A DNA stretch of 64,000 bases. Source: an uncultured Clostridium sp. (lineage in GTDB: Bacteria > Bacillota_I > Bacilli_A > RF39 > UBA660). The notes under the pieces were generated by a model. It saw only the letters and a list, made by a program, of their open reading frames with translations. It was not told where the DNA came from and did no database searches. This document shows, piece by piece, positions 18,863-26,615 of the stretch (positions within the stretch are counted from its first letter, which is position 1; every line of letters begins with the position of its first letter). The stretch is taken from assembly GCA_902493795.1 (NCBI GenBank), contig CABUQZ010000005.1:16827-80826 (forward strand), given 5' to 3'. Both the position numbers and the translations under genes were made by a program.

Positions 18863-19528
18863 CTAATTATTTGTCTTTTTTATTTTGGCTAATTTTCTTT
18901 GATTATTTACTCGTCTATATTCCTCTTCTACCTTATCAGCATCACATCTTAAAAAACAAGCTTCCTGTCTATAATGATCATAGCATTCTCCAGTTTTTTC
19001 TTCTAGCTCATCAGCTTTAGCCTCTAATTTTTCTCCTTTTTCAAATATATATAATGCTCTTAATGATTCGAAACCTCTCATATTTCTATTTAATCTCATA
19101 GCGTCATTCAAATACTGTTTAATATATTTTGGTCTTTCTACTTCTTCTGTTTGAAAATCATTTGCTTTAGCTTCTGGAACTTTTTTACCTAGCAAAAGCT
19201 CAAGCCATGCAGCAATAATATGTCTATGACAAAATTGTGTGTTAGGTTCATAACATAGTAATACAGAATTATCAAGTTCACTATATACTTTTTCAGGATC
19301 TAATTTTGATAACACTTGATTCCAATATTCTTGAACATAATATCTATTATTTTCTTCTTCACTTATTTTTCCAATATTAACATGCCATGTTTTCCAAAAT
19401 GATAATTTAGGTGCTAACTGAGGGTAACATTTCCCTTGATAATTTGCATCATCTCCCCTATCTCCAGAAACAGAATAGGTAGTGTACTTGTCTGACTGCC
19501 AATCATTATAACTACTTGTACAAATCAT
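18863..19528 (-). CDS. DUF488-like protein
   Basis: A 221-residue soluble protein. The central segment LLCYEPNTQFCHRHIIAAWLE (about residues 94-114) matches the LCxE...CHR signature of DUF488, a family of unknown function often found in stress and accessory loci. The tail has a cluster of Cys (CYDHYRQEACFLRC) and a charged helix, both unusual for the family. I start at the ATG at 19526-19528, which has an AGGAGG ribosome binding site 6 nt upstream; an ATG seven codons earlier has none. It is a single-gene unit, divergent from the plus-strand gene at 19.7 kb. Confidence 0.7.
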   Translation of the reverse strand: MICTSSYNDWQSDKYTTYSVSGDRGDDANYQGKCYPQLAPKLSFWKTWHVNIGKISEEENNRYYVQEYWNQVLSKLDPEKVYSELDNSVLLCYEPNTQFCHRHIIAAWLELLLGKKVPEAKANDFQTEEVERPKYIKQYLNDAMRLNRNMRGFESLRALYIFEKGEKLEAKADELEEKTGECYDHYRQEACFLRCDADKVEEEYRRVNNQRKLAKIKKTNN

Positions 19529-19618
19529 ATTTTTCCTCCTAAACTTCACCCTTTTATTCCCTTGATAAGTATTTATTATAATACATTTTAATCTATTTTT
19601 ATATATAAATTAAAAAAA

Positions 19619-19647
19619 TTGAATGATAAAAATAGAAATGCTATAAT
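19619..19647 (+). promoter_or_regulatory. Promoter of the plus-strand 19676-20611 gene
   Basis: -35 TTGAAT (19619-19624), 17 bp, then a perfect -10 TATAAT (19642-19647). The AAGGAGG ribosome binding site follows 14 nt later and the ATG is at 19676. Confidence 0.75.
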
Positions 19648-19675
19648 ACTAGGTATTATTAAGGAGGTTTTTATA

Positions 19676-20611
19676 ATGAACAAAACATATTTGACACTTG
19701 AACAAAATATTTGTGCCGCTAGAATATTTTTAAACACTTTTGGACTTACTTTAGAAAACGTTGACGAAGTAAATGAATTTTCAAAAATAAAAATATTTGA
19801 TAAAGCTTTAAATGAAATTGGAGAATTGCATTTTAATAATGGTAAAGTTATAATGTCAGTAAACTATAACAATAGTGTGTTAAATGCAAGTTTTGATATA
19901 GCGAAAATGTTAGAAATAATTGATCCAGAGTGTAAAAGTGCTGCATATGCTTTATTTGGAGAATGGTCTAGCAAAATTGATTTCAAATTAAAAGAACAAA
20001 ATGGTATAAAATTATCAGGTGAATTTCTTATAATAAGTTCTATAGATACCGAATTTGGGGTATCTTGTCTATGTCATCCTTTAATAAATTGTGAGGTTCC
20101 TGGAAAAGGAAATATTATTTTGAAAATACTAAGAGATGGAAGTTTATTTAAACTAGAAATTGTTGCAGGAGAAAATTACGAAACAATAAATGTAAGACCT
20201 TATGATTCTTTAAATGGTTTCCTTCTTCATGATATAAGAAAAGGAAAATATGATGAAAAAAAATATGCTTATCCTTACAGAAGATATGCTGGAATTTTTA
20301 ATGGCGCTGAAACAGGAGAAAATAAAGATAAATTACATGTATTCTTAAATGAAGAGGAAGACAATAATCAATTAAATTTTAGAAGTGAATTTATCCCGAA
20401 AGTCAAAAGTGAAAACTCTAAAGAGAATTTATTACAAAAAGGAAGACTGATGCAAGAATTAGATCCTGATATGTTTGAAAAAATTAAAAAATTAAGAGAA
20501 TTATTATTAATTGGTGATGTCTCCTTATTAGATAATCTAATTAGTGTATGTTATGATATTCACACTGATGAAGAATTAAATGCTTTATTGGGTATAAAAG
20601 ACGAAGAATGA
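19676..20611 (+). CDS. Hypothetical protein
   Basis: A 311-residue soluble protein that I do not recognise, one of few plus-strand genes here. The start is the ATG after AAGGAGG; a longer frame beginning at a TTG inside the -35 box is not believable. The protein is beta-rich in the first 200 residues (for example GELHFNNGKVIMSVNYNN and KGNIILKILRDGSLFKLEIVAG) and helical at the end (ELDPDMFEKIKKLRELLLIG). It has no signal peptide or membrane helix. The stop is TGA, which overlaps the start of a possible 37-residue gene. Confidence 0.6.
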   Translation: MNKTYLTLEQNICAARIFLNTFGLTLENVDEVNEFSKIKIFDKALNEIGELHFNNGKVIMSVNYNNSVLNASFDIAKMLEIIDPECKSAAYALFGEWSSKIDFKLKEQNGIKLSGEFLIISSIDTEFGVSCLCHPLINCEVPGKGNIILKILRDGSLFKLEIVAGENYETINVRPYDSLNGFLLHDIRKGKYDEKKYAYPYRRYAGIFNGAETGENKDKLHVFLNEEEDNNQLNFRSEFIPKVKSENSKENLLQKGRLMQELDPDMFEKIKKLRELLLIGDVSLLDNLISVCYDIHTDEELNALLGIKDEE

Positions 20612-20721
20612 ATTATCAAAATGGTGTGGAAGGTCTAGTTAATTCTTATTTTGAGATCGACACAAGTAATTGTTTCTTCCCTTTGGAAGCTCAAAAAAGA
20701 CTACTAAAGAAAAACAATTAA
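20608..20721 (+). CDS. Possible 37-residue protein coupled to the preceding gene
   Basis: A short reading frame whose ATG overlaps the TGA of the previous gene (ATGA), the usual arrangement for translational coupling. The peptide begins MNYQNGVEGLVNSYFEIDTS and ends in a basic helix EAQKRLLKKNN. Its composition is protein-like, but it is short, its ribosome binding site is weak, and I do not recognise it. It could also be the remnant of a longer gene. Confidence 0.35.
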   Translation: MNYQNGVEGLVNSYFEIDTSNCFFPLEAQKRLLKKNN

Positions 20722-20844
20722 TAATTAAAAAGATTTTAAGATAAATACATTCCTTTTAAAAAAAGAATCTTACATAATTGTCGTAAATAAAAAATAGACA
20801 TCAAAAAAATATATGATATTGTAATAATAAAGGAGGATTTTAGG

Positions 20845-21435
20845 ATGAATTATTCCCAAGAAGATATAAATCAAATTCTATTAACAAAGAAAATAGAAGA
20901 TTTCAATTTAGCAATAATAGAACACAGAAAAGATATTCTAACAAATGAAGAATATGAAAAAATCACAGGAAGTGATATTACTTATACAGGAGTTTCAAAA
21001 GAAGAAATAGATAGTATATCAAAAAAATATCAAGATAATGAAAAATTAAAGAATCGAGCTTCAGATTTTATGAGACTAATTTATAGTCTAGGAAGAATAA
21101 GACGAATGGTTTTATTAACAACAATTGGAGATGAAGTTTATGATATATTAAACTCTGAATTTGTTGATTTAAAAAGAAATAAAATTATTTGCTATGAGAA
21201 TCTAACAAATTATTACGATGATACAAATGCTAGAACAAAACTTTTCACTCCAGAAGAAGAACCACAATTAAAAGAAAAACTTGTTTTATTAGATGCTGAT
21301 GATCCATCAAGAATTCAAGGATTTGAAACAAACCATATTAATCAAAAAGAAAATAAAGATTTAACAAGAAGTTTCCTTTCTAATCTAAGAGAAAATCAAA
21401 ATAGATTATTAAAAACAAGAAAATTTAAAAAGTAA
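20845..21435 (+). CDS. Hypothetical protein
   Basis: A 196-residue soluble, highly charged, mostly helical protein with an AAGGAGG ribosome binding site. The N-terminus NYSQEDINQILLTKKIEDF and the middle RASDFMRLIYSLGRIRRMVLL suggest a helical bundle, and the C-terminus is strongly basic (RENQNRLLKTRKFKK). There is no recognised motif. It is followed by a good terminator, so it ends the short plus-strand stretch. Confidence 0.6.
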   Translation: MNYSQEDINQILLTKKIEDFNLAIIEHRKDILTNEEYEKITGSDITYTGVSKEEIDSISKKYQDNEKLKNRASDFMRLIYSLGRIRRMVLLTTIGDEVYDILNSEFVDLKRNKIICYENLTNYYDDTNARTKLFTPEEEPQLKEKLVLLDADDPSRIQGFETNHINQKENKDLTRSFLSNLRENQNRLLKTRKFKK

Positions 21436-21498
21436 GAACAATAAAACCAAATTGCACTGATCAGAATAAATAAAAGATGTAATAAAAAAAAGTTAGAG

Positions 21499-21527
21499 TA
21501 CACCTCCATTTGGAAGTGTATTTTTTT
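21499..21527 (+). terminator. Rho-independent terminator
   Basis: Stem TACAC-TCC / GGA-GTGTA with one internal mismatch and a 4-nt loop (21499-21520), followed by seven T on the plus strand. It ends the 20845-21435 gene. Confidence 0.75.
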
Positions 21528-21602
21528 ATGTAAGTTCTTAAAATTCTTGATTTAAAAAATCAATAAAAAATTATTAGAATGGAATGATTTTCTATATTTG
21601 TT

Positions 21603-21879
21603 TTAATTTAACGATTTAATATATTCTTCTAAATCTTTGATTGGAATACATTTACTTAAGTTTTTCAATATAAAAATTCGGTTCATAATTAAATGCTAAA
21701 TAAGTAACTCCTTTTATGATAATTCTATGAGGCTCTACATAAGAGATATTTGTATGTTCTATCGCTCTAACACTTCCATTATGAATTGTTGGTGTAGTAT
21801 TACAAAAGCTACAAATAAACTCGGTTTTATTTTTTGAAGCTATTTCCATTTCAATTTCTTGTTTAATAATATTAACAAT
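21603..21879 (-). pseudogene. Small Cys-containing protein gene with a 1-bp frameshift
   Basis: The open frame from the ATG at 21847-21849 to the stop at 21652 gives 65 residues (CSFCNTTPTIHNGSV near its start). Two features suggest a damaged gene. Upstream of that ATG there is no ribosome binding site, but a GAGGAG lies 8 nt before an in-frame ATT at 21877-21879, and the 10 codons between (VNIIKQEIE) look coding. At the other end, removing one A from the A5 run (complement of 21661-21665) lets the frame continue as NLSKCIPIKDLEEYIKSLN to a stop at 21603. Function is unknown; the CxxC could bind metal. A sequencing error at the homopolymer is the alternative. Confidence 0.5.
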
Positions 21880-21910
21880 TAAAGAATCTCCTCACATTCT
21901 TTTAGAAAAC

Positions 21911-21940
21911 AAAAAATCAATTCCATTTCTAGAATTGATT
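21911..21940 (-). terminator. Rho-independent terminator after the tRNA pair
   Basis: Perfect 9-bp stem AATCAATTC/GAATTGATT (21915-21923 and 21932-21940) followed on the minus strand by a T-run. It ends the tRNA transcript. Confidence 0.8.
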
Positions 21941-21985
21941 CTTATCGTTAAGCTCTTACTATGAAAGTTCGAGCAAATTCTTCTA

Positions 21986-22070
21986 TGGTGCGGGTGACAG
22001 GAGTTGAACCTGCAAGCCGTGAGGCGCTAGATCCTAAGTCTAGTGCGTCTGCCAATTCCGCCACACCCGC
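21986..22070 (-). tRNA. tRNA-Leu (anticodon TAG)
   Basis: An 85-nt class II tRNA including the encoded CCA. Acceptor arm GCGGGTG/CACCCGC, anticodon loop CTTAGGA between CTAGA/TCTAG stems giving TAG, a variable arm of leucine type and a GGTTCAACTCC T-loop are all present. It lies 7 nt downstream of the second tRNA and is cotranscribed with it. Confidence 0.95.
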
Positions 22071-22077
22071 ATATTAG

Positions 22078-22154
22078 TGGTGGACCCTATAGGACTCGAA
22101 CCTATGACCGCCCGGTTATGAGCCGGATGCTCTAACCAACTGAGCTAAGGGTCC
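22078..22154 (-). tRNA. tRNA with CAT anticodon, probably tRNA-Ile2 (lysidine type)
   Basis: A 77-nt class I tRNA with encoded CCA. Acceptor arm GGACCC/GGGTCC, D-arm AGCTCAGTTGGTTAGAGC, anticodon loop CTCATAA and T-arm ATAGGTTCGAGTCCTAT. The CAT anticodon could be Met, but the acceptor and anticodon stem (CCGG-CTCATAA-CCGG) resemble Bacillus tRNA-Ile2, whose C34 is converted to lysidine by TilS. Confidence 0.88.
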
Positions 22155-22274
22155 ATCAACACTAATAATAATAGCACATTTAAAGTAACGTTGCAAGATT
22201 TTTTTTACTTTTTACTTTATTTTTTTTAGTTAATTGTATAGAATAAATGTTATAATTTATTTAGAGGTGATTTT

Positions 22275-23207
22275 ATGGCCAAAAATAATAGTAATAATTG
22301 TGTAGTACTTCGTGTAAATGAGAAAACAAAAGAAAAAATGATTAAATATTATGAAGATAAAAAACGTGATAAGGTAATACCCTATGTTGTATTTCAAGCA
22401 CAAGATAATGATACAGTAATAACTTTATATGAATCAGGAAAAGTTATGTTTCAAGGAACAAGTGCAGATATAGATGCAAATATGTGGATGGATATAGATG
22501 GAGCATCAAAGATTGATAAGGTTAAAGTTAAAAAAGAAGAAAAAAAATATTATGAATGTTCATCTATCGGATCAGACGAAGTTGGAACTGGAGATTACTT
22601 TGGCCCTATCGTCGTAACGAGTTGCTATGTAAATAAAGAAGATATTCCGTTTGTAGAAAGTCTAGGTATAAGAGATTCAAAAAAACTAGATGATTCTAAA
22701 ATATTAAAAATAGCTAAAGAAGTTATTAAAAAAGTTAAATATAAAAGTTTAATTATGAATAACACAGAATATAATGCAAAATATAGTAATAGTTATAATA
22801 TAAACAAAATAAAAGCTATAATGCATAATAAGGTTTTATGGAGAATGGTACACGAAGAAAACCTTGAATATGACTATATTATAGTAGATGAATTCGCACG
22901 TGAAGCTAGATACTATGAATATTTAAATGGTAACCCAGAAATTCAAAAAGGAATAACATTTATAACGAAAGCAGAAGATAAAAATCCAGCAGTTGCTTGT
23001 GCATCAGTAATAAGTAGATATATATTTTTAAAAGAGTTTGATAAAATCTGTGATGAAATACATATTCCCTTAGTAAAAGGTGCTGGAAAAGAAGTTGACG
23101 AAATAGGAAAAGAAGTTGTTGAAACTTATGGAAAAGAAAAATTAAAAGAAATAGCAAAATACAACTTTAAAAATACAGAAAGAATACTTGAAAATAAGAT
23201 AATATAA
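22275..23207 (+). CDS. rnhC: Ribonuclease HIII
   Basis: RNase HIII, 310 residues, which cuts RNA in RNA-DNA hybrids and removes R-loops and primers. The N-terminal TBP-like substrate-binding domain spans about residues 1-85. The catalytic domain opens with IGSDEVGTGDYFGP (Asp101, Glu102), with the later acidic residues in IIVDEFA and TKAEDKNPAVACASVISRY. It differs from RNase HII, also encoded here near 41.5 kb, by the N-terminal domain. The ribosome binding site is GAGGTGAT. The gene is divergent from the tRNA pair and converges on the next gene over a shared terminator. Confidence 0.95.
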   Translation: MAKNNSNNCVVLRVNEKTKEKMIKYYEDKKRDKVIPYVVFQAQDNDTVITLYESGKVMFQGTSADIDANMWMDIDGASKIDKVKVKKEEKKYYECSSIGSDEVGTGDYFGPIVVTSCYVNKEDIPFVESLGIRDSKKLDDSKILKIAKEVIKKVKYKSLIMNNTEYNAKYSNSYNINKIKAIMHNKVLWRMVHEENLEYDYIIVDEFAREARYYEYLNGNPEIQKGITFITKAEDKNPAVACASVISRYIFLKEFDKICDEIHIPLVKGAGKEVDEIGKEVVETYGKEKLKEIAKYNFKNTERILENKII

Positions 23208-23235
23208 AAAAAGGTTTTATAAAAAACCTTTTTTT
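23206..23235. terminator. Bidirectional terminator between converging genes
   Basis: Symmetric hairpin AAAAAAAGGTTTT/AAAACCTTTTTTT with a 4-nt loop, T-runs on both strands, at the junction of rnhC (plus) and the 23234-24412 gene (minus), overlapping the last base pairs of both. Confidence 0.85.
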
Positions 23236-24412
23236 AATGCTTTGTAACGCTTTTAAATACAAACATTTGAGTCTCTGGATCGACTCTAAATTCATAAGTA
23301 AGATCATATCTTGTATGATCACCGTTATATGTAGAAACAATAAACAAATTTTCGTCAATTTTATATGCTTCTTTAATCTCTTCAAAAATATCAGGACTGC
23401 AAATGTTACTACATTCACCACTATTATAAAGGTAATACGTTACAGTATCACTTTCATATTTCATTAATCTACATGTAGGAGGTAAACTTCCACCAATTCC
23501 AAATGACTCATGAATAACAACACTATCACTACCAAAAAGTTCTTTATATTTAGCTTCCAGTACACTTGCTGTTACTGCCTTTGTAGTGTTTTTTCTTTCT
23601 GCTTCTCTAAACTTATCAATATTATTACTATCAAAAGCTACCTGCATCTCTTGTGTCATACTTTCTCCACAATATTCAGGATTCATATTACAACTAGAAT
23701 TTGAACAAGGAACATTAATAAAATCCTTAACATCAATATTTTCATATGCTAATCTAAGTCTAGTCAAATTATCATTATTTAATAAATCAGGATTATAAAG
23801 ACAATTATTACTTATTTTAAATTTGCTGAACATGCTAACAACTTCTACACTATTAACATCAACAGCTACTTTATTTACTTCTGGTTTACTAGGCTTATCA
23901 TCTTTAACACTGGTAGCAGGTTCTTTTTCCTTATTAGAAAAGATCATTCCTTTAGAATATGCAAATACTAAAGCAACTACAGCAATAACTGCAACTGAAA
24001 TAATTATAACAGAATTATTAATCTTCTTTTTATTATCAGATGGATTTTCTGTCGTGTCTTTACTTTTTATTGAATCATCAACTTCAATATTTCTATCCTG
24101 AGAATCCGTTTGATTAGAAGGTTCTTTTGTTTTCTCTGGTAAAACAACTTTTGGAACATGCTCTTCATTCTGAGGCAAAGTTACCTTTGGAACATTAGAC
24201 ATATTTGGAGGTAAAACAACCTTTGGAACATGCTCTTCATTCTGAGGCAAAGTTACCTTTGGAACATATTTTACATTTGGAGGTAATGTTACCTTAGGAA
24301 CATGATTCGCATTAGGAGGTAAAGTTACCTTTGGAATATGATTCTCAACAGGTGGTGTCACCTTAGGAGTATCATCTAAACTTTCTACCTTCACTTTATT
24401 GTCATTATCCAT
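23234..24412 (-). CDS. Single-pass membrane protein with tandem proline-rich repeats
   Basis: About 392 residues. The cytosolic N-terminus has six 12-residue repeats of the type VPKVTLPPNxxx, then an acidic Asn/Ser/Asp linker, a single membrane helix (VIIISVAVIAVVALVFAY, about residues 142-160) and an extracellular domain of about 220 residues with paired cysteines (NCLYNP, CSNSSCNMNPEYCGE, CRLMKY, GECSNICSPD), which suggests disulfides. I start at the ATG at 24410-24412, behind GGTGAT; the ATG five codons upstream contains that ribosome binding site. No enzyme motif is visible. A surface or cell-envelope role is likely, with the repeats perhaps acting as a spacer or protein-binding array. 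Confidence 0.7.
   Translation of the reverse strand: MDNDNKVKVESLDDTPKVTPPVENHIPKVTLPPNANHVPKVTLPPNVKYVPKVTLPQNEEHVPKVVLPPNMSNVPKVTLPQNEEHVPKVVLPEKTKEPSNQTDSQDRNIEVDDSIKSKDTTENPSDNKKKINNSVIIISVAVIAVVALVFAYSKGMIFSNKEKEPATSVKDDKPSKPEVNKVAVDVNSVEVVSMFSKFKISNNCLYNPDLLNNDNLTRLRLAYENIDVKDFINVPCSNSSCNMNPEYCGESMTQEMQVAFDSNNIDKFREAERKNTTKAVTASVLEAKYKELFGSDSVVIHESFGIGGSLPPTCRLMKYESDTVTYYLYNSGECSNICSPDIFEEIKEAYKIDENLFIVSTYNGDHTRYDLTYEFRVDPETQMFVFKSVTKH
24125..24340 (-). repeat. Six tandem 36-bp coding repeats (VPKVTLP units)
   Basis: Six in-frame copies of a 36-bp unit encoding (H/Y/N)(V/I)PKV(T/V)LPxNxx inside the membrane protein gene. Copies 3-4 and 5-6 are more alike as pairs (QNEE then VVLP), so part of the array probably grew by a 72-bp duplication. 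Confidence 0.85.
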
Positions 24413-24570
24413 TATATTATCACCCATCTATTCTATATTTATAATAATATAATTATGTCTAAAAATAAATAAATATAAAAAATTAAATTTTAATATTTAC
24501 ACAAATATACAAACAAAAAGTAAGAAAAATATTTTAAAAAATTTAGAGAATTATATATTCTTCAAAAGAA

Positions 24571-24598
24571 AAAAAGTACTATATTTCTATAGTACTTT
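24571..24598 (-). terminator. Rho-independent terminator after the SPFH gene
   Basis: Perfect 11-bp stem AAAGTACTATA/TATAGTACTTT with a 4-nt loop (24573-24598), followed on the minus strand by a T-run. Confidence 0.85.
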
Positions 24599-24606
24599 AA
24601 TAAAAA

Positions 24607-25854
24607 TTAACCTTCAACTTTTGTACCACATTCAGTACAGAATTTTCCAGTAACTTCTGCTCCACACTTAGAACATTTCTTTGGTCCTTCAACTACAGGA
24701 GCCGGTTTTGGTTCACCACATTCAGAACAGAATTTTCCAGTAATCATTGTTCCACATTTAGGACAAGGAACTCCTTCTACTTTCTTTTCTTCATGACTTA
24801 CTGCAGCAACACCTTCAGCTTTTTCTTCATTTTTTGCGAATGGATCAACAGCAGTAGTAGCACTAACACCTTTATTTGCAAATGCTCCTTGAGCTGCTCC
24901 TCCAACCATTCCACCACTTGCCATATTCATCATACCAACACCATAGATACCAGTTGCTGCTCCATTAGGGTTGTTAGCGGCATCTTGTACTGCATTTGAA
25001 TAAGCACCAACAAGTGTTCCTTGTTGCATATATGAATTTGAAGAAAGTTCATAGTTATCAATCTTCTTAGTAGATTCATCATCAAGACTAACTGATTCAA
25101 CAGCAAATCCAACAAGTTGAATTCCTCTCTCACGAATTGGAGCATCAAAGACTTTTTCATCCATTGTGCTCTTAATTTCATCAGTATTACTTGGTAACTC
25201 TAAAACTGGAATCTTATGAGCACTAGTTCCTAATTCATTTAATACATTTTGGAATGAAGCAATAACTTCACTTCTCATTTGCTCAATTAATTCATCTTTA
25301 GTAACAACATCAGCAGTTCCAGCATGATTTCTCATAAATACTGCAGGATCACTAATTTTAAATGTATATTTTCCATGACATCTAACTTGAACTCTTAATG
25401 GAGTCATAGTACCTGTCATTTGGTTTGGAATTGGATGTGACCAATCTTGAAAAGGAATTGGAGTACCTGTTCCAAATTTATTATCTTTGATTTCTTTTAT
25501 ATTGAAATAAAAAACTGCTTGTTCTTTATTTGGTGTTCCACCATAAGTGAAACGAGTCCACATTTCTTTAAATACATCACCAAATTGACCAGCAAAGAAA
25601 GATGGTGAAGTTGATTGATCAAAATTATATGCTCCTTCTTCTGCTGTAGCATCAAGAATAGAACCAGAATCATAAATAACAGCAACTTGTCCTGGTGCTA
25701 CTATAATTCTACTATCTTTTGATATTTGACCACTTTTAGTAGTCTTCTTAACCATAAGGGTATCATTACCCATATCCTCACAGCTAATGAGATCCTTCCA
25801 TTGATCTCCTAATGTTCCACCTACTGCTCCAATAGCAGCTTTAATTAATCCCAT
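24607..25854 (-). CDS. SPFH-domain protein with C-terminal zinc ribbons (YdjI-like)
   Basis: A 415-residue protein of the SPFH/virion core-like YdjI family. Residues 1-310 form the SPFH (band-7-like) part, with VAPGQVAVIYDSG, YFNIKEIKDNKFGT and KYTFKISDPAVFMRN; then a Gly/Ala/Met-rich linker and two zinc ribbons, CPKCG...FCSECG and CSKCG...FCTECG. In Bacillus the homologue is encoded beside YdjH and the proteins take part in membrane stress organisation. Here the YdjH-like gene lies 10 nt upstream, preserving the pair. The ribosome binding site is AGGAGG. A strong terminator follows. Confidence 0.88.
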   Translation of the reverse strand: MGLIKAAIGAVGGTLGDQWKDLISCEDMGNDTLMVKKTTKSGQISKDSRIIVAPGQVAVIYDSGSILDATAEEGAYNFDQSTSPSFFAGQFGDVFKEMWTRFTYGGTPNKEQAVFYFNIKEIKDNKFGTGTPIPFQDWSHPIPNQMTGTMTPLRVQVRCHGKYTFKISDPAVFMRNHAGTADVVTKDELIEQMRSEVIASFQNVLNELGTSAHKIPVLELPSNTDEIKSTMDEKVFDAPIRERGIQLVGFAVESVSLDDESTKKIDNYELSSNSYMQQGTLVGAYSNAVQDAANNPNGAATGIYGVGMMNMASGGMVGGAAQGAFANKGVSATTAVDPFAKNEEKAEGVAAVSHEEKKVEGVPCPKCGTMITGKFCSECGEPKPAPVVEGPKKCSKCGAEVTGKFCTECGTKVEG

Positions 25855-25864
25855 AATTTTCCTC

Positions 25865-26614
25865 CTAATTATCTTTACATTCTATTAACTTCCAACATTT
25901 AAGTAGATCTACTACTTGAATATTTAGACCAGTTTTGCAATAAGAACAAGTCTTATTTTTTAGTGACTTAATAACTGCCCCACAATTAGGACAATTAAGT
26001 CCATATACATTGATATCTTTTTCATAAGAATCACTATCAACTATATATACAAATTTAGTAATATATCTAACTTGTTTCTTCTTTTTCTTAACACTATCTT
26101 TCTTCTCACCATTTACTACTTTATCATAGTAATATTCAAGTGAACTAGTAAATGTAAGAGTAGCTACACCACCACTATATTTATAGTCCTTTATAGCGTG
26201 TTTATGAAATTTTATATCATCATACGAATACATTATATCACTATTTATCAAATCTTCCAATTGTAACTTTAATTTTTTATTTATTAAATTAAAATCTTTG
26301 TCTTCTAAAATACTTATATCTTTATTTTCTATGGCATTTAATATACTTCTTATACTCTTTTCAACCAAAAGATACATTTGATTTATATTAAAATCTGGAA
26401 AATCCTTTAGAATTTGTTCTAAATAAAGAGGTGTCATACCACTAACCTGTTTTGGTTCATCATCTTCAAGCTCCTCTATTTCTTTTTTTAAACTCCCAAG
26501 AGATGCACCTTTAAAACCAAACTTTCTAAGTTTTATAACTATAAAGATATAAATAACTACAAGTAATACTATTACACCAAATATTACTCCTAAAAATCCA
26601 TATACAAATCCCAT
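25865..26614 (-). CDS. Membrane-anchored Tim44-like domain protein with zinc ribbon (YdjH-like)
   Basis: A 249-residue protein with an N-terminal membrane helix (VYGFLGVIFGVIVLLVVIYIFIVIKL), a short acidic linker, a Tim44/YdjH-like domain (about residues 60-200; YLEQILKDFPDFNINQMYLLVEKSI and a conserved beta sheet) and a C-terminal zinc ribbon CPNCG...CSYC. In Bacillus ydjH precedes ydjI (SPFH); the same order is seen here with a 10-nt gap. The ribosome binding site is weak and the start is only 1 nt after the upstream stop, so translation is probably coupled to the pilin-like gene. Confidence 0.82.
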   Translation of the reverse strand: MGFVYGFLGVIFGVIVLLVVIYIFIVIKLRKFGFKGASLGSLKKEIEELEDDEPKQVSGMTPLYLEQILKDFPDFNINQMYLLVEKSIRSILNAIENKDISILEDKDFNLINKKLKLQLEDLINSDIMYSYDDIKFHKHAIKDYKYSGGVATLTFTSSLEYYYDKVVNGEKKDSVKKKKKQVRYITKFVYIVDSDSYEKDINVYGLNCPNCGAVIKSLKNKTCSYCKTGLNIQVVDLLKCWKLIECKDN

Positions 26615-26615
26615 C

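Noticed and set aside
20609..20611. Mycoplasma-type code with TGA as Trp
   Set aside because: TGA ends several genes exactly where overlapping ATGA/GTGA/TTGA starts occur, and proteins are full length under the standard code.
21880..22274. T-box or riboswitch leader near the tRNA genes
   Set aside because: The structures are explained by the two tRNAs and their terminator; no T-box sequence or other leader motif was seen.
22960..23467. Open frames antisense to rnhC and to the following membrane protein gene
   Set aside because: Low-complexity, no ribosome binding sites, fully covered by recognised genes on the other strand.
24125..24340. Regular 36-bp repeats that might suggest a CRISPR array
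   Set aside because: The units are contiguous, in frame and encode a VPKVTLP protein repeat; there are no unique spacers and no cas genes.
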